A DNA stretch of 64,000 nucleotides from Mycolicibacterium tokaiense (GCF_010725885.1 NZ_AP022600.1:1984001-2048000), one strand, 5' to 3'; positions 1-9,376 are shown, counted from the first letter of the stretch. The notes: generated from the letters alone by a model not told the origin. Translations and numbers: made by a program.

Positions 1-255
1 ATCTCATTCACTGATCTGGGGTCCAATTACCGGCTGACACTGAGCAACGGGGTGCTCGTCTACCGCAAGACCGCGGCCGACCCAGCTACCGCGGGGGCAA
101 CGTTGACCTTGGCCGCGAAGGTGCGCATCCTGGCACTGGCGGCCGGCGATTTCACCTCGCCGGGCTTGGACGTGGGCGGTGATCCGGCGGTGCTGCAGCA
201 GTTGGTCAGTGTGCTGGACAAGCCGGACCCGTCGTTCAACATCGTCACGCCCTGA
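1..255 (+). CDS. Alkylsulfatase C-terminal domain (5' end outside window)
   Basis: The reading frame is open from base 1 and stops at 253-255, so only the last 84 residues are present. The pattern (FTDLGSNY at the start, then LSNGVLVYRK, a GDPAVLQQLVSVLDKP stretch and the terminal FNIVTP) matches the SCP2-like C-terminal domain of SdsA1-type metallo-beta-lactamase-fold alkyl/aryl sulfatases, where this domain is thought to bind the aliphatic chain. The metal-binding catalytic domain would lie upstream of the window and cannot be checked. The family call rests on the tail only. Confidence 0.6.
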   Translation: MSFTDLGSNYRLTLSNGVLVYRKTAADPATAGATLTLAAKVRILALAAGDFTSPGLDVGGDPAVLQQLVSVLDKPDPSFNIVTP

Positions 256-289
256 GAGTTGCCCAGGGCAAGCCCATAGGGTTGCCTGC

Positions 290-895
290 ATGCAATTGCT
301 TCTGATCCGGCATGCACTGCCGCACCGCACCGAGCAGGGACAGGGCTCCGACCCGGATCTGGCGGCGGAGGGGATGGAGCAGGCCCAGCGTCTCCCCGAG
401 GCGTTGCAGCGGTACCCGCTGGCCAGGCTCGTCAGCAGCCCACAGCGCCGCGCCGTGCAGACGGCGCAGCCGTTGGCCGCGGCCCGTGACCTGCCCGTCG
501 ACATCGACGACAGGCTGGCCGAGTACGACCGCGACATGGCTGCCTACGTGCCGGTGGAGCTGCTGCGGTCCGAGCGTCCCGAGGACTGGGCCAGGATGGC
601 CGACGGTCACCTGCCCGGCGGCGTGGACGAGGACGCTTTCCGCGCCCGGATCGGGGCCGCGGTCGCCGACATCGTGGCCGAGGCCGAGCACGAGGACACC
701 GTGGCGGTGTTCAGTCACGGCGGCGTGATCAACGTCCTGCTGCACGAGATCCTGGGCACGCGACGGCTGCTGTCCTTCCCTATCGACTATGTGTCGGTGA
801 CCCGGCTGCTCTACTCACGCACCGGTTCGGCAACCGTCGTGGCGGTCAACGGCACCGACCACGTCTGGGATCTGTTGCCTCGCAATCGGCGCTGA
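290..895 (+). CDS. Histidine phosphatase (phosphoglycerate-mutase-like) family protein
   Basis: The 201-residue protein begins MQLLLIRHALPHR, giving the RHG-type catalytic histidine (here RHA) at about residue 8. It has the SSPQRRAVQTAQPL arginine motif near residue 50 and the second catalytic histidine in FSHGGVINVLL near residue 145. These are hallmarks of the histidine phosphatase superfamily, which works through a phosphohistidine intermediate. The last RHG residue is Ala rather than the commoner Gly, which is tolerated in the family. The ATG at 290 puts the motif at the very N-terminus, as expected. The substrate is unknown. It lies 34 nt after the sulfatase and 26 nt before the next gene, so co-transcription is possible. 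Confidence 0.85.
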   Translation: MQLLLIRHALPHRTEQGQGSDPDLAAEGMEQAQRLPEALQRYPLARLVSSPQRRAVQTAQPLAAARDLPVDIDDRLAEYDRDMAAYVPVELLRSERPEDWARMADGHLPGGVDEDAFRARIGAAVADIVAEAEHEDTVAVFSHGGVINVLLHEILGTRRLLSFPIDYVSVTRLLYSRTGSATVVAVNGTDHVWDLLPRNRR

Positions 896-921
896 GCAGC
901 CGGACAAGGTAGCTTTGCCGG

Positions 922-1725
922 ATGAAACGTGACGTCGCTGCCGAACTGGACGTGGCGATCACCGCGCCCACCACCCTCGAGTTCCAGATCGCGGTGGCTC
1001 CACAACCCGGGGCGCAGGTCACCGAGGAGCTGTCGTTCACGCTGGACGGCACAGAGATCCGGGCGCAGGAGATCACCGGCGAGCACGGCAACCGGATCCA
1101 CAAGTTCGACGCGGGCACCGGCCTGCTGCAGGCGCGCTACTCGGCCAGCGTCGTCGGCCGCGCGGAACCGGCACCGGTGACCGACATCGACCTGTCCACC
1201 TACCTACGGCCCAGCCGCTACGCCGAGGCCGACAAGTTCTTCGGTTTCGCCGCCACTGAGTTCGGCAAGTACGCCGACTCGGTCACGATTCTGGAGAAGG
1301 TGTCCTCGTGGGTGGGCACCCGGCTGTCCTATGTACCGGGTTCCAGCGACCCGATCGACGGCGCCGCCGACACGCTCCTGGCCGGTGCTGGGGTGTGCCG
1401 GGACTACGCGCACCTGACGATCGCGCTGCTACGGGCGGTCAACATCCCGGCCCGGCTGGTCGCGGTGTATGCACCGGGCTGCGAGCCGATGGACTTCCAC
1501 GCCGTCGCCGAGGCGTTTGTCGACGGTCACTGGCGGGTAGTAGACGCCACATGCCTCGCTCCGCGTCAGGCCATGGTGCGGATCGCGACAGGTCGCGACG
1601 CCGCCGATACCGCGTTCCTGGACAACCACAAGGGATCGATCACCCTCAACAACGCCACCGTCACCGCGGTGGTGGACGGGGACCTTCCGAAGGATTCGGT
1701 GGATCAGTTGGTGTCGATCACCTAG
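922..1725 (+). CDS. Transglutaminase-like cysteine protease-fold protein
   Basis: The 267-residue protein has an N-terminal beta-rich domain (to about residue 100) followed by a transglutaminase-like core. The catalytic triad is visible: Cys in GAGVCRDYAHL, His in MDFHAVAEAF and Asp in RVVDATCLAP. Bacterial members of this class are usually peptidases or amide-bond enzymes rather than true protein cross-linkers; the substrate cannot be told from sequence. There is no obvious signal peptide, so it is probably cytoplasmic. Its stop overlaps the 3' end of the convergent LapA-like gene by a few bases. Confidence 0.85.
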   Translation: MKRDVAAELDVAITAPTTLEFQIAVAPQPGAQVTEELSFTLDGTEIRAQEITGEHGNRIHKFDAGTGLLQARYSASVVGRAEPAPVTDIDLSTYLRPSRYAEADKFFGFAATEFGKYADSVTILEKVSSWVGTRLSYVPGSSDPIDGAADTLLAGAGVCRDYAHLTIALLRAVNIPARLVAVYAPGCEPMDFHAVAEAFVDGHWRVVDATCLAPRQAMVRIATGRDAADTAFLDNHKGSITLNNATVTAVVDGDLPKDSVDQLVSIT

Positions 1726-2074
1726 GCACACCCGCCTTGAGGTTCTTCTTGGCGGCTCGGCGCAACTGGAAGATCCGCACCGCACCCACCGCCACGGTCA
1801 ACAGCCCGCCCGCCACAGCGGCAAACAAAATCGCGACCCCAAGCGGCAGGCTCCAGCGCCAGCCGAGGAACGCAAACTCGGCGGACTCCGTGTTCTGTGC
1901 AATGAAGATCAGCAGCACGATCAGAATCAGGAAACCGAAGATGAGTGATCCCCACAGGGCGGCAGCGCGGGTGAATTTGACCGCTGATTCCGGAGGCGGT
2001 GGAGAGCTGGTCGGGGCAGGGTCCGCGACGGGATCAAACGGTTCCGGCGACGCGGCGGTCGGGTCGGTGCTCAT
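1718..2074 (-). CDS. LapA-domain (DUF1049) small membrane protein
   Basis: The 118-residue protein has a Pro/Ser-rich, acidic N-terminal tail of about 30 residues and two transmembrane helices (LWGSLIFGFLILIVLLIFIA and LPLGVAILFAAVAGGLLTVA). Between them is the FIAQN...F.FLGW signature typical of LapA/DUF1049 proteins, and a basic C-terminal tail follows. In position and size it resembles M. tuberculosis Rv3760, next to the pro transporter genes. In other bacteria LapA/LapB act in envelope assembly; that role is not established here. The start at 2074 gives a compact protein; a longer upstream extension in the same frame would run through proX and is not credible. Confidence 0.8.
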   Translation of the reverse strand: MSTDPTAASPEPFDPVADPAPTSSPPPPESAVKFTRAAALWGSLIFGFLILIVLLIFIAQNTESAEFAFLGWRWSLPLGVAILFAAVAGGLLTVAVGAVRIFQLRRAAKKNLKAGVPR

Positions 2075-2131
2075 AGGCCCATCTTTGCCCTTTGCGCGAC
2101 GGAAGCAAACAGTCACGCTAGGGTCGGTTCG

Positions 2132-3076
2132 ATGACCAGGCTGCGCGCCCGCATGCGGATCCTGCTGACAGTGATGGCGACGGCGCTCGCGCTGACCGCC
2201 TGCGGCAGTTCCAACCCACTCGGGGGCGGGGAGATATCCGGCGACCTTAAGACGCTGACCGTCGGTTCCGCGGACTTCCCGGAATCGAAGATCATCGCCG
2301 AGATCTACGCACAGGCCCTCGAAGCCAACGGCTTCACCATCTCGCGCCAATTCGGGATCGGCAGCCGTGAGACGTATATCCCTGCGCTGCAGGACTTTTC
2401 GATCAACCTCGTTCCGGAGTACACCGGCAACCTGCTGAAGTACTTCGATCCCGAGACCACGGCCACCACCCCACAAGACGTCGAGCTGGCCCTACACCGG
2501 GCGCTGCCGGGTGCGCTGTCCATGCTCACGCCGTCACCGGCCGAGGACGTCGACACCCTGGCCGTCACAGCCGAGACGGCGCAGCGGTGGAACCTCAAGA
2601 CCATCGAGGACCTGGCGCGGTACTCACCCGAGGTGAAACTCGGTGCGCCCTCGGAGTTCCTCAACCGCGCCGAAGGCGTGCCGGGTCTGAAAGAGAAGTA
2701 CGGCCTGGACATCGCCCCCAACAACTTCATCGCCATCAGTGACGGCGGCGGTCCGGCCACCGTGCGGGCCCTGGTCGACGGCACCGTCACCACCGCAGAC
2801 ATCTTCAGCACCTCTCCGGCCATCCCCCAGAACAACCTGGTGGTCCTCGAGGACCCGAAGAACAACTTCCCGGCCGCCAACGTGGTGCCGGTGGTCAGCT
2901 CACAGAAGATGTCCGACGAACTGAAGACCATCCTCGATGCGGTGTCGGCGAAGCTGACCACCCAGGATTTGATCGACCTCAACACCTCGGTGGAAGGCAA
3001 CCAGGGTGTCGATCCGGACGAGGCCGCGCAGAAGTGGGTGCAGGACAATGGCTTCGACACACCGATCGGCGGGTAG
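2132..3076 (+). CDS. proX: Glycine betaine/proline ABC transporter, substrate-binding lipoprotein
   Basis: The 314-residue protein has an N-terminal lipoprotein signal: basic MTRLRARMR, a hydrophobic stretch and lipobox LTAC with the modified Cys at about residue 24. The mature part is an OpuAC/QAT-type binding protein; the TVGSADFPESKIIAEIYAQA opening strand and helix are typical of this family, which binds quaternary amines. It heads a tight operon with proV starting right after its stop. It should deliver compatible solutes to ProW/ProZ at the outer face of the membrane. Ligand specificity (glycine betaine, proline, choline) is not readable here. Confidence 0.9.
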   Translation: MTRLRARMRILLTVMATALALTACGSSNPLGGGEISGDLKTLTVGSADFPESKIIAEIYAQALEANGFTISRQFGIGSRETYIPALQDFSINLVPEYTGNLLKYFDPETTATTPQDVELALHRALPGALSMLTPSPAEDVDTLAVTAETAQRWNLKTIEDLARYSPEVKLGAPSEFLNRAEGVPGLKEKYGLDIAPNNFIAISDGGGPATVRALVDGTVTTADIFSTSPAIPQNNLVVLEDPKNNFPAANVVPVVSSQKMSDELKTILDAVSAKLTTQDLIDLNTSVEGNQGVDPDEAAQKWVQDNGFDTPIGG

Positions 3077-4180
3077 ATGATCACCTTCGACAAGGTCACC
3101 AAGCAGTACCCGGACGGCACCGTCGCCGTCGACACGCTCGATCTCGAAGTGCCGGAAGGCACGCTGACGGTGTTCGTCGGTCCGTCCGGCTGCGGCAAGA
3201 CCACATCGATGCGGATGATCAACCGGATGATCGACCCCACCTCCGGGACGCTGACCGTCGACGGCAACGACGTCACCAAGGTGGACCCGGTGAAGCTGCG
3301 CCTGGGCATCGGCTACGTCATCCAGAGCGCCGGGCTGATGCCGCACCAGCGGGTGATCGACAACGTCGCCACAGTGCCCGTGCTGCGCGGCGAATCCCGC
3401 AGAAGCGCACGCAAAGCCGCCTACGGAGTACTCGAGCGGGTGGGCCTGGATCCCAAGCTGGCCAACCGCTATCCGGCGCAGCTCTCCGGCGGGCAGCAGC
3501 AGCGTGTCGGGGTGGCCCGTGCGCTCGCTGCCGACCCGCCGATCCTGCTGATGGACGAACCGTTCTCGGCCGTCGACCCGGTGGTCCGCGAGGACCTGCA
3601 GACCGAGATCCTGCGGCTGCAGAGCGAGCTGCGCAAGACCATCGTGTTCGTCACCCACGACATCGACGAGGCGATCAAGCTGGGGGACAGGGTGGCGGTG
3701 TTCGGTCGCGGCGGCGTACTCCAGCAGTACGACGAACCCTCCCGGTTGCTGTCCAATCCGGCCAACGATGCGGTGGCCGGCTTCGTCGGCGCCGACCGCG
3801 GTTACCGGGGGCTGCAGTTCTTCGGCGCCACCGGAATCCCCCTGCATCCGCTCACCCACGTCACCGAGGGCGGCATCGACGCCCTGTCGCTGGCCGACGG
3901 GGAATGGTCTCTGGTCACCAGGGATGACGGCACCCCCTATGCCTGGATCGACGCCGACGGCGTGAAGCTGCACCGCGGCGGTAGCTCGTTGTACGACAGC
4001 ACCATTGCTGGTGGCTCGCTGTTCCGCCCGGACGACACCCTCCGGCAGGCGCTCGACGCGGCGCTGTCCTCGCCGTCGGGACTCGGTGTTGCTGTGGACG
4101 CCTCGGGTCAGGTGGCCGGCGGGGTGAAGGCCGACGACGTGTTGAAAGCCCTGGAGTCCCAGCGGTCGAGTCGGAGCTGA
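3077..4180 (+). CDS. proV: Glycine betaine/proline ABC transporter, ATP-binding protein
   Basis: The 367-residue ATPase has Walker A GPSGCGKTTSMR near residue 36, the ABC signature LSGGQQQRVGVARAL near residue 135, Walker B ILLMDEPFSAVD and the H-loop FVTHDIDEA. Beyond about residue 240 there is a CBS-like regulatory region, found in ProV/OpuAA-type subunits where it senses ionic strength. The ATG abuts the proX stop. It energises uptake through ProW and ProZ. Confidence 0.92.
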   Translation: MITFDKVTKQYPDGTVAVDTLDLEVPEGTLTVFVGPSGCGKTTSMRMINRMIDPTSGTLTVDGNDVTKVDPVKLRLGIGYVIQSAGLMPHQRVIDNVATVPVLRGESRRSARKAAYGVLERVGLDPKLANRYPAQLSGGQQQRVGVARALAADPPILLMDEPFSAVDPVVREDLQTEILRLQSELRKTIVFVTHDIDEAIKLGDRVAVFGRGGVLQQYDEPSRLLSNPANDAVAGFVGADRGYRGLQFFGATGIPLHPLTHVTEGGIDALSLADGEWSLVTRDDGTPYAWIDADGVKLHRGGSSLYDSTIAGGSLFRPDDTLRQALDAALSSPSGLGVAVDASGQVAGGVKADDVLKALESQRSSRS

Positions 4181-4183
4181 GCC

Positions 4184-4849
4184 GTGAACTACCTGTTCAC
4201 CCACCTCGACGATCTATGGACGCTCACGGTGATCCACCTCCGGCTGTCCCTGGTGCCCATCGTCATCGGACTGCTGATCGCGGTGCCCGTGGGTGCGCTG
4301 GTGCGGCGCAACACCGCCTTGCGGCGGCTGACAACGGTGACTGCCAGCATCATCTTCACCATCCCGTCGCTGGCGCTGTTCGTGGTCTTGCCGCTGATCA
4401 TCCCCACCCGCATTCTCGATGAGACCAACGTCATCGTGGCTCTCACGCTCTACACGGTGGCGCTGCTGGTGCGGGCGGTGCCCGAGGCGCTGGACGCGGT
4501 ATCGCCTGCGGTGCTCGACGCCGCGACCGCCGTCGGCTACAAACCCCTGACCCGGCTGCTGAAAATCGAACTGCCGCTGGCAGTTCCGGTGATGGTGGCC
4601 AGCCTGCGCGTGGTTGCGGTGACCAACATCTCGATGGTGTCGGTGGGTTCGGTGATCGGCATCGGCGGCCTGGGCACCTGGTTCACCGAGGGGTACCAGT
4701 CCAACAAGAGTGACCAGATCATCGCCGGCATCATCGCGATCTTCGTGCTGGCCATCATCATCGACACCCTGATCATGTTCGCCGGGAAGCTGGCGACGCC
4801 GTGGGCCCGCCCGGCGCGCGCCACCCGCACCGCGAAGGCAGGTGCCTGA
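4184..4849 (+). CDS. proW: Glycine betaine/proline ABC transporter, permease 1
   Basis: The 221-residue protein starts with GTG three bases after the proV stop. It has about five to six hydrophobic helices and the ABC permease EAA-type loop (AATAVGYKPLTRLLKIELPL) near residue 120, which docks on the ATPase. It is one of two related permeases (with ProZ) that form the heterodimeric membrane channel. Stop and proZ start overlap as TGATG. Confidence 0.9.
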   Translation: MNYLFTHLDDLWTLTVIHLRLSLVPIVIGLLIAVPVGALVRRNTALRRLTTVTASIIFTIPSLALFVVLPLIIPTRILDETNVIVALTLYTVALLVRAVPEALDAVSPAVLDAATAVGYKPLTRLLKIELPLAVPVMVASLRVVAVTNISMVSVGSVIGIGGLGTWFTEGYQSNKSDQIIAGIIAIFVLAIIIDTLIMFAGKLATPWARPARATRTAKAGA

Positions 4850-5646
4850 TGGGTCCCATGGCGTTCCTCACCGACGCGCTGAGCTTCATCTTCACCGCGG
4901 CCAACTGGGGCGGCCCGGCCGGGCTGGGTGCCCGCATCGTCGAACACCTGCAGTACACCGTCGTCGCGGTGTTCTTCTCCGCGCTGGTGGCCATCCCTGT
5001 GGGCATGCTGATCGGCCACACCGGTCGCGGCACCTTCCTGGTGGTCACCGGCGTCAACGCGCTGCGCGCCCTGCCCACCCTCGGCGTGCTGCTGCTGGGG
5101 GTGCTGCTCTGGGGGCTGGGACTGGTCCCGCCCACGGTGGCCCTGATGCTGTTGGGCATCCCACCCCTGCTCGCCGGTACCTACTCCGGGATCGCCAACG
5201 TGGACCGCAACGTCGTCGACGCGGCCCGCTCCATGGGCATGACCGAGACGCGGATCCTGCTGCGGGTGGAAACACCGAACGCGATGCCGTTGATCCTGGG
5301 CGGTCTGCGCACCGCGACGCTGCAGATCGTCGCGACCGCCACGGTGGCCGCCTACGCCAGCCTCGGCGGCCTGGGCCGGTACCTGATCGACGGGATCAAG
5401 ATCCGCGAGTTCTATCTCGCGCTGGTGGGCGCGCTCATGGTCACGCTGCTGGCGCTCATCATCGACGGGTTGCTGGCGCTGGCGGTGTGGGCGTCGGTGC
5501 CTGGTACGGGCCGGTTCCGCCGGGTACCGCAGCCCCTGATCGACGACGAGGTTGCCCTCGAATCCCGGCCGCCGTCACATCCGATCAATACAACTGGCCG
5601 ACCGGGCTACGATCGCGGGGGCCCGTCGCCTACGGTAGAGGAATGA
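4849..5646 (+). CDS. proZ: Glycine betaine/proline ABC transporter, permease 2
   Basis: The 265-residue permease begins at the ATG overlapping the proW stop. It has multiple membrane helices and the EAA loop DAARSMGMTETRILLRVETP near residue 125. A hydrophilic, probably cytoplasmic tail of about 45 residues follows the last helix. It pairs with ProW. Its stop overlaps the ATG of the next gene (ATGA), so that gene is probably translated from the same message. Confidence 0.9.
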   Translation: MGPMAFLTDALSFIFTAANWGGPAGLGARIVEHLQYTVVAVFFSALVAIPVGMLIGHTGRGTFLVVTGVNALRALPTLGVLLLGVLLWGLGLVPPTVALMLLGIPPLLAGTYSGIANVDRNVVDAARSMGMTETRILLRVETPNAMPLILGGLRTATLQIVATATVAAYASLGGLGRYLIDGIKIREFYLALVGALMVTLLALIIDGLLALAVWASVPGTGRFRRVPQPLIDDEVALESRPPSHPINTTGRPGYDRGGPSPTVEE

Positions 5647-6236
5647 GTGCAGCCACCGCTCACGACGACAGTGCCTGGCCGCAGATCCTGACATGGCGCG
5701 CCCACAGCGCGACACGGATGGAATCGGTGCGGGTGCAGTTGTCGGGCAAGCGAATCAAGGCATACGGCCGGATCGTGTCCGCCGCAGACGACACGACCCC
5801 GGCGTTCAGCGCGTCCTATGACCTCGTGACCGACGACAAAGGTGCCACCAAACGGCTGTCGTTGACCGTCACCTCGGCTGAGCGGGAACGCCAGCTGTCC
5901 ATCGCCCGCGACGAAGAGAACATGTGGGTGATCCAGCAGCACTCGGGCCAGACGTCACGCTCGGAGTTCGACGGCGCCCTGGACGTGGACGTGGTGTTCA
6001 GCCCCTTCTTCAACACCCTGCCCATCCGGCGCGCCGGCCTCCACGAAGCGGCCGAGACCGTCAACCTGCAGGTTGTCTACGTGCGCATCCCCGAGCTCGA
6101 GGTGGCGCCGGCGGCGGTGACCTACGCCAGCGGCCCCGACGGGATCAAGCTGGATTCACCCGTGGCCAACACCACCATCACCGTGGACGACGACGGTTTC
6201 ATCGTGGACTACCCAGGACTGGCAGAGCGGATCTGA
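5643..6236 (+). CDS. Putative glycolipid-binding (DUF1089-type) protein
   Basis: The 197-residue protein is translationally coupled to proZ (ATGA overlap). It is rich in beta-strand, has no signal peptide, and matches in size and position the M. tuberculosis Rv3755c family, annotated as putative glycolipid-binding. Recognisable features are an N-terminal [15 protein letters not shown] stretch, a central [16 protein letters not shown] segment and the [12 protein letters not shown] segment. The function is not established. Its last about 38 bases overlap the convergent tyrA. Confidence 0.7.
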   Translation: MSAATAHDDSAWPQILTWRAHSATRMESVRVQLSGKRIKAYGRIVSAADDTTPAFSASYDLVTDDKGATKRLSLTVTSAERERQLSIARDEENMWVIQQHSGQTSRSEFDGALDVDVVFSPFFNTLPIRRAGLHEAAETVNLQVVYVRIPELEVAPAAVTYASGPDGIKLDSPVANTTITVDDDGFIVDYPGLAERI

Positions 6237-7158
6237 TCACGCCGCCGGCGCGACCGGCTGCAGCCAGGGCATCGCGCCATCCGTCGGCGCCGACGGTGAC
6301 CGACTCGATTCCCGGCCGATCGAACGCGTCATAGGCGGTGCGCCCGGCGTAGCCGGCCTCCACCAGAGCCTGCACGGACTTGTGCTCCGCCAGGGAGCTG
6401 CGGGCCTGGTTCAGCAGCTCGAGGGCACGGTCCAACATCACCACCAGGTCTTCGGCGTTGGCCTCACACATCGCGCGCACCAGATCGGGCGCGGTGGCGG
6501 CCACCCGGGTGCCGTCCCGGAATGACCCGGCGGCCAGCGCATAGGCCAGCGGGGTGCTCGCGGCCGTCGCGGCAATGGCTTCGGCGGCCAGGTGGGGCAG
6601 ATGAGAGATCGCTGCGGCGGCGGCGTCGTGTTCGTCGGCGCGCGCCGGCACCACAAACGCCCCGCAGTCCAGGGCGAGTTCGGCGACGGCCGCCCAGACC
6701 GCGGGGTCGACGTGGTCGTCGACCGACACCACCCACGGGGTTCCGGTGAACAGGCCGGCGTCCCCGGCGGTCCAGCCGGAGAATGCGGTGCCCGTCATGG
6801 GATGTCCACCGACGTAGTTGGCCAGCAGACCGGCGCGGTCGATGTCGGCCAGCACCGCGCCCTTGACGCTGATGACGTCGGTGAGCGGGCAGGTTGGCGC
6901 GGTCGCAGCGATGGCGTCCACCAGTTGCCCAACCGCAGGCATCGGCACGGCGATCACGATCAGGGCGTGCTGGGACTCGGCGCGCTGCAGCGTCCGATGC
7001 AGGTCGGTGGTCGCGTCGAAGCCGTCGGCGGTGGCTGCTTCGGCTCCCTGGGCCGATCGGTTGTAGCCGTACACGGTCCGGCCGGCCGCGGCCGCGGCGC
7101 GCATCAGCGAACCGCCGATCAGGCCGAGACCGAGGACACACACTGCTGGACCGCTCAC
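6199..7158 (-). CDS. tyrA: Prephenate dehydrogenase
   Basis: About 319 residues. It has an N-terminal NAD(P)-binding fold with the dinucleotide motif [14 protein letters not shown] in the first 20 residues, [10 protein letters not shown] near residue 95 and the [13 protein letters not shown] segment near residue 115, all typical of TyrA. It converts prephenate to 4-hydroxyphenylpyruvate for tyrosine synthesis. I chose the GTG at 7158 because it places the Rossmann motif at the start as in homologues; a GTG at 7176 would add six residues. The gene converges on the glycolipid-binding protein and overlaps it. No C-terminal ACT domain is apparent, although the C-terminal part is long. Confidence 0.88.
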   Translation of the reverse strand: MSGPAVCVLGLGLIGGSLMRAAAAAGRTVYGYNRSAQGAEAATADGFDATTDLHRTLQRAESQHALIVIAVPMPAVGQLVDAIAATAPTCPLTDVISVKGAVLADIDRAGLLANYVGGHPMTGTAFSGWTAGDAGLFTGTPWVVSVDDHVDPAVWAAVAELALDCGAFVVPARADEHDAAAAAISHLPHLAAEAIAATAASTPLAYALAAGSFRDGTRVAATAPDLVRAMCEANAEDLVVMLDRALELLNQARSSLAEHKSVQALVEAGYAGRTAYDAFDRPGIESVTVGADGWRDALAAAGRAGGVIRSALPVLGSPR

Positions 7159-7238
7159 GCTGCCAGCGTTGCACACCGCCCGCGGCGGCCGGTGCTGCCC
7201 TGGTCAACTGCGGTGTGTGCGTATTAGCGTTAGCAACT

Positions 7239-7766
7239 ATGGGACCGCAGCGAGCGTCGAAGCAGGATGTACCGGAAGCGCTCGACGCCGCGGACGGCTT
7301 CGGCGTGGCCGTCGTCCGGGAGGACGGCAAGTGGCGCTGTACCCCGATGAAGGCCAAAGCCCTGGGCAGCATCACCGCTGCGGAGACCGAGCTGCGTGAG
7401 ATGCGCAGCAGCGGAGCTGTTTTCGGCCTGCTCGACATCGACGACGAATTCTTCGTGATCCTGCGCCCGGCACCCGGCACCATCCGGCTGTTGCTCTCGG
7501 ATGCGACGGCGGCGCTGGACTACGACCTGGCCTACGAGGTGCTGGAGAAACTGGACGTCGATGTCGACGAGGAGGAGCTCGAGGAGTCCGACCCCTACGA
7601 AGAGGGTGACCTCGGGGTGCTGGCCGATCTCGGGCTCCCGGGTGCCGTGCTGGGCGTGATCCTGGCCGACAACGACCTGTACGCCGACGAGCAGTTGATG
7701 CGGATCGCCCGGGAGATGGGTTTCGCCGACGAACTCACGGCGGTGCTGGACAAACTCGATCGGTGA
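7239..7766 (+). CDS. tRNA adenosine deaminase-associated protein
   Basis: The 175-residue acidic protein lies directly upstream of tadA and overlaps its start codon (GTGA), the arrangement seen for Rv3753c/Rv3752c in M. tuberculosis. The N-terminal half carries GFGVAVVREDGKWRC and the middle holds an acidic run (VDEEELEESDPYEEGD). The actinobacterial family is named for its neighbourhood with TadA; no biochemical role is established. It has no membrane segments and no nucleotide-binding motif. Confidence 0.75.
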   Translation: MGPQRASKQDVPEALDAADGFGVAVVREDGKWRCTPMKAKALGSITAAETELREMRSSGAVFGLLDIDDEFFVILRPAPGTIRLLLSDATAALDYDLAYEVLEKLDVDVDEEELEESDPYEEGDLGVLADLGLPGAVLGVILADNDLYADEQLMRIAREMGFADELTAVLDKLDR

Positions 7767-8215
7767 TCGCCGACTCCGAGGCCATCGCCGCAGCTCTGGA
7801 CGCCGCATCCGAGGTGGGGCCGTTGGACGTGCCGATCGGGGCCGTCGTCTTCGACGCCGCCGGCATCGAGTTGGCCCGCGCGGCCAATGCCCGCGAAGCC
7901 CTCGGTGACCCGACCGCTCACGCGGAGATCCTGGCCCTGCGGGCCGCGGCGGTGGCCCATGGGGACGGCTGGCGGTTGGAGGGCGCCACGCTGGCGGTCA
8001 CCGTCGAGCCCTGCACCATGTGCGCCGGCGCGCTGGTGATGGCCCGGGTGGCGCGGGTGGTGTTCGGGGCGTGGGAACCGAAGACAGGCGCGGTGGGGTC
8101 ACTGTGGGACGTGGTGCGCGACCGCCGGTTGACCCACCGCCCGCAGGTGCGCGGCGGGGTACTGGCCGACGAGTGCGCCGCCCTGCTGGAGGAGTTCTTC
8201 GCGCGGCAGCGGTAA
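7763..8215 (+). CDS. tadA: tRNA-specific adenosine deaminase
   Basis: The 150-residue zinc deaminase has the motif DPTAHAEILAL (catalytic HAE, near residue 53) and PCTMCAGAL (PCxxC, near residue 83). It deaminates A34 to inosine in tRNA-Arg(ACG). The GTG start overlaps the previous stop by four bases. The adjacent tRNA-Ser gene downstream is a common genomic neighbour, not a substrate. Confidence 0.9.
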   Translation: MIADSEAIAAALDAASEVGPLDVPIGAVVFDAAGIELARAANAREALGDPTAHAEILALRAAAVAHGDGWRLEGATLAVTVEPCTMCAGALVMARVARVVFGAWEPKTGAVGSLWDVVRDRRLTHRPQVRGGVLADECAALLEEFFARQR

Positions 8216-8270
8216 TGCCTGATCAGCGCGCGATTAGGGCGCGGCGCAGGAGACCGGTAAGCTGCCACAC

Positions 8271-8361
8271 GGTGGCGTGTCCGAGCGGCCTAAGGAGCAC
8301 GCCTCGAAAGCGTGTGACGGGTAACCCCCGTCCGAGGGTTCAAATCCCTCCGCCACCGCCA
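8271..8361 (+). tRNA. tRNA-Ser (anticodon CGA)
   Basis: The acceptor arms GGTGGCG (8271-8277) and CGCCACC (8351-8357) pair, followed by G and an encoded CCA (8359-8361). The anticodon loop holds CGA at 8305-8307. A long variable arm (GTGACGGG...CCCCGTC) marks it as a class II serine tRNA, and GGGTTCAAATCCC gives the T arm. A short T-run follows directly. The same gene follows tadA in M. tuberculosis. Confidence 0.95.
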
Positions 8362-8368
8362 TTTTTGT

Positions 8369-9331
8369 CTAGAGCCCGGCCAGCCACTCCGTCAACGTTG
8401 CGACATACGTCGCCGGGGCGGCGCCGTGCATCGAGTGCGGCATCTCGGGGAATTCCCGCAGCGTGAACGAGTTGCCTGCGCCTTCGACCAGCTTGCGGAC
8501 GTGATTGACCTGGTGGTCGCTGATGGCGCCCAGCAGGTTTCCGGTGTCCGGATCCTCGACGTGGAAGTGGTGCGTGAACAGCACCGGGACCTTGACCTGG
8601 CGGAGCATGGCCTCGTGGTCGCAGGTCAGCGCCACCCGGCCGGAGACGAAGGCGTCACCCCATTCCGGGTCGTACTCGAGCAGGTTCTGGGGCGGCTCGT
8701 TGGAATCGTGGGACGCCCCGGCGGCCAGCTGCATGGCGCGCATCCATTCGGGGAGTTCGCGGCCCATCGCAGCCTGCATGCCCGCATAGTCGCCGATGCT
8801 CCACTGCGGGCCCAGCCACTTGTGCCAGACGCGGAAGATCTCGCCGATGCCCTGCCGAATCGACTGTCCCACCGCGGGAGTGGTCTGCGACGAGAACAGC
8901 GGCGGGTCTTCGTAGAACGCGGCGCGCACCTGCCCGGGAGCGGCGAAGGCCGACAGCCAGGCCGCGATCACCCCGCCCGAGGACAGCCCGCACACCACCA
9001 CCTCGCGGCCGATCACCGGGTCGATGAATCGCACCAGGTCGCCGCCGAACACGTCCAGGCTGTAGCGCCCCGGCGTCCACGTGGAGCGGCCCTGCCCACG
9101 CAGGTCGACCGCGAACACCTGGAAGCGGTCGGCCAGCAGCGCCATGGCTTCTTCGTAGCCCCACCATGATTCGCTCTGCCCGGGGATCAACAGCAGAGCC
9201 GGATGCGCCGCGTCGCCGGTGACGGCGTAGTTCATCCGGATCTCGCCGAGGTCCACCAACTGCTCAGGGAACGCGTGGTCGACGAACAGGTCGGGGTGGT
9301 CGCTGGACTCCAGGTAGGTCACGGCCACCAC
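8369..9331 (-). CDS. Alpha/beta hydrolase
   Basis: About 320 residues. The fold is indicated by the LLIPGQSESWWGY oxyanion segment near residue 48, the nucleophile elbow GLSSGGVIA near residue 115 (Ser), and a late His in EFPEMPHSMHG. There is no signal peptide. Similar mycobacterial enzymes are annotated only as alpha/beta hydrolases and the substrate is unknown. GTG at 9331 is the longest start; GTG codons at 9328 and 9322 are alternatives. Confidence 0.8.
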   Translation of the reverse strand: MVAVTYLESSDHPDLFVDHAFPEQLVDLGEIRMNYAVTGDAAHPALLLIPGQSESWWGYEEAMALLADRFQVFAVDLRGQGRSTWTPGRYSLDVFGGDLVRFIDPVIGREVVVCGLSSGGVIAAWLSAFAAPGQVRAAFYEDPPLFSSQTTPAVGQSIRQGIGEIFRVWHKWLGPQWSIGDYAGMQAAMGRELPEWMRAMQLAAGASHDSNEPPQNLLEYDPEWGDAFVSGRVALTCDHEAMLRQVKVPVLFTHHFHVEDPDTGNLLGAISDHQVNHVRKLVEGAGNSFTLREFPEMPHSMHGAAPATYVATLTEWLAGL

Positions 9332-9376
9332 TGTGCCACCGGCGCCGACGCCGTGGCACGGTCTGTCGGTCAGTGG

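Noticed and set aside
8271..8361. tRNA-Ser as an integration site for a mobile element
   Set aside because: No integrase and no repeated tRNA 3' end were seen in the following sequence.
9333..9359. Terminator hairpin between paralogue 1 and the alpha/beta hydrolase
   Set aside because: Only a 7-bp stem (GTGCCAC/GTGGCAC) with a 13-nt unpaired loop; too weak to call.
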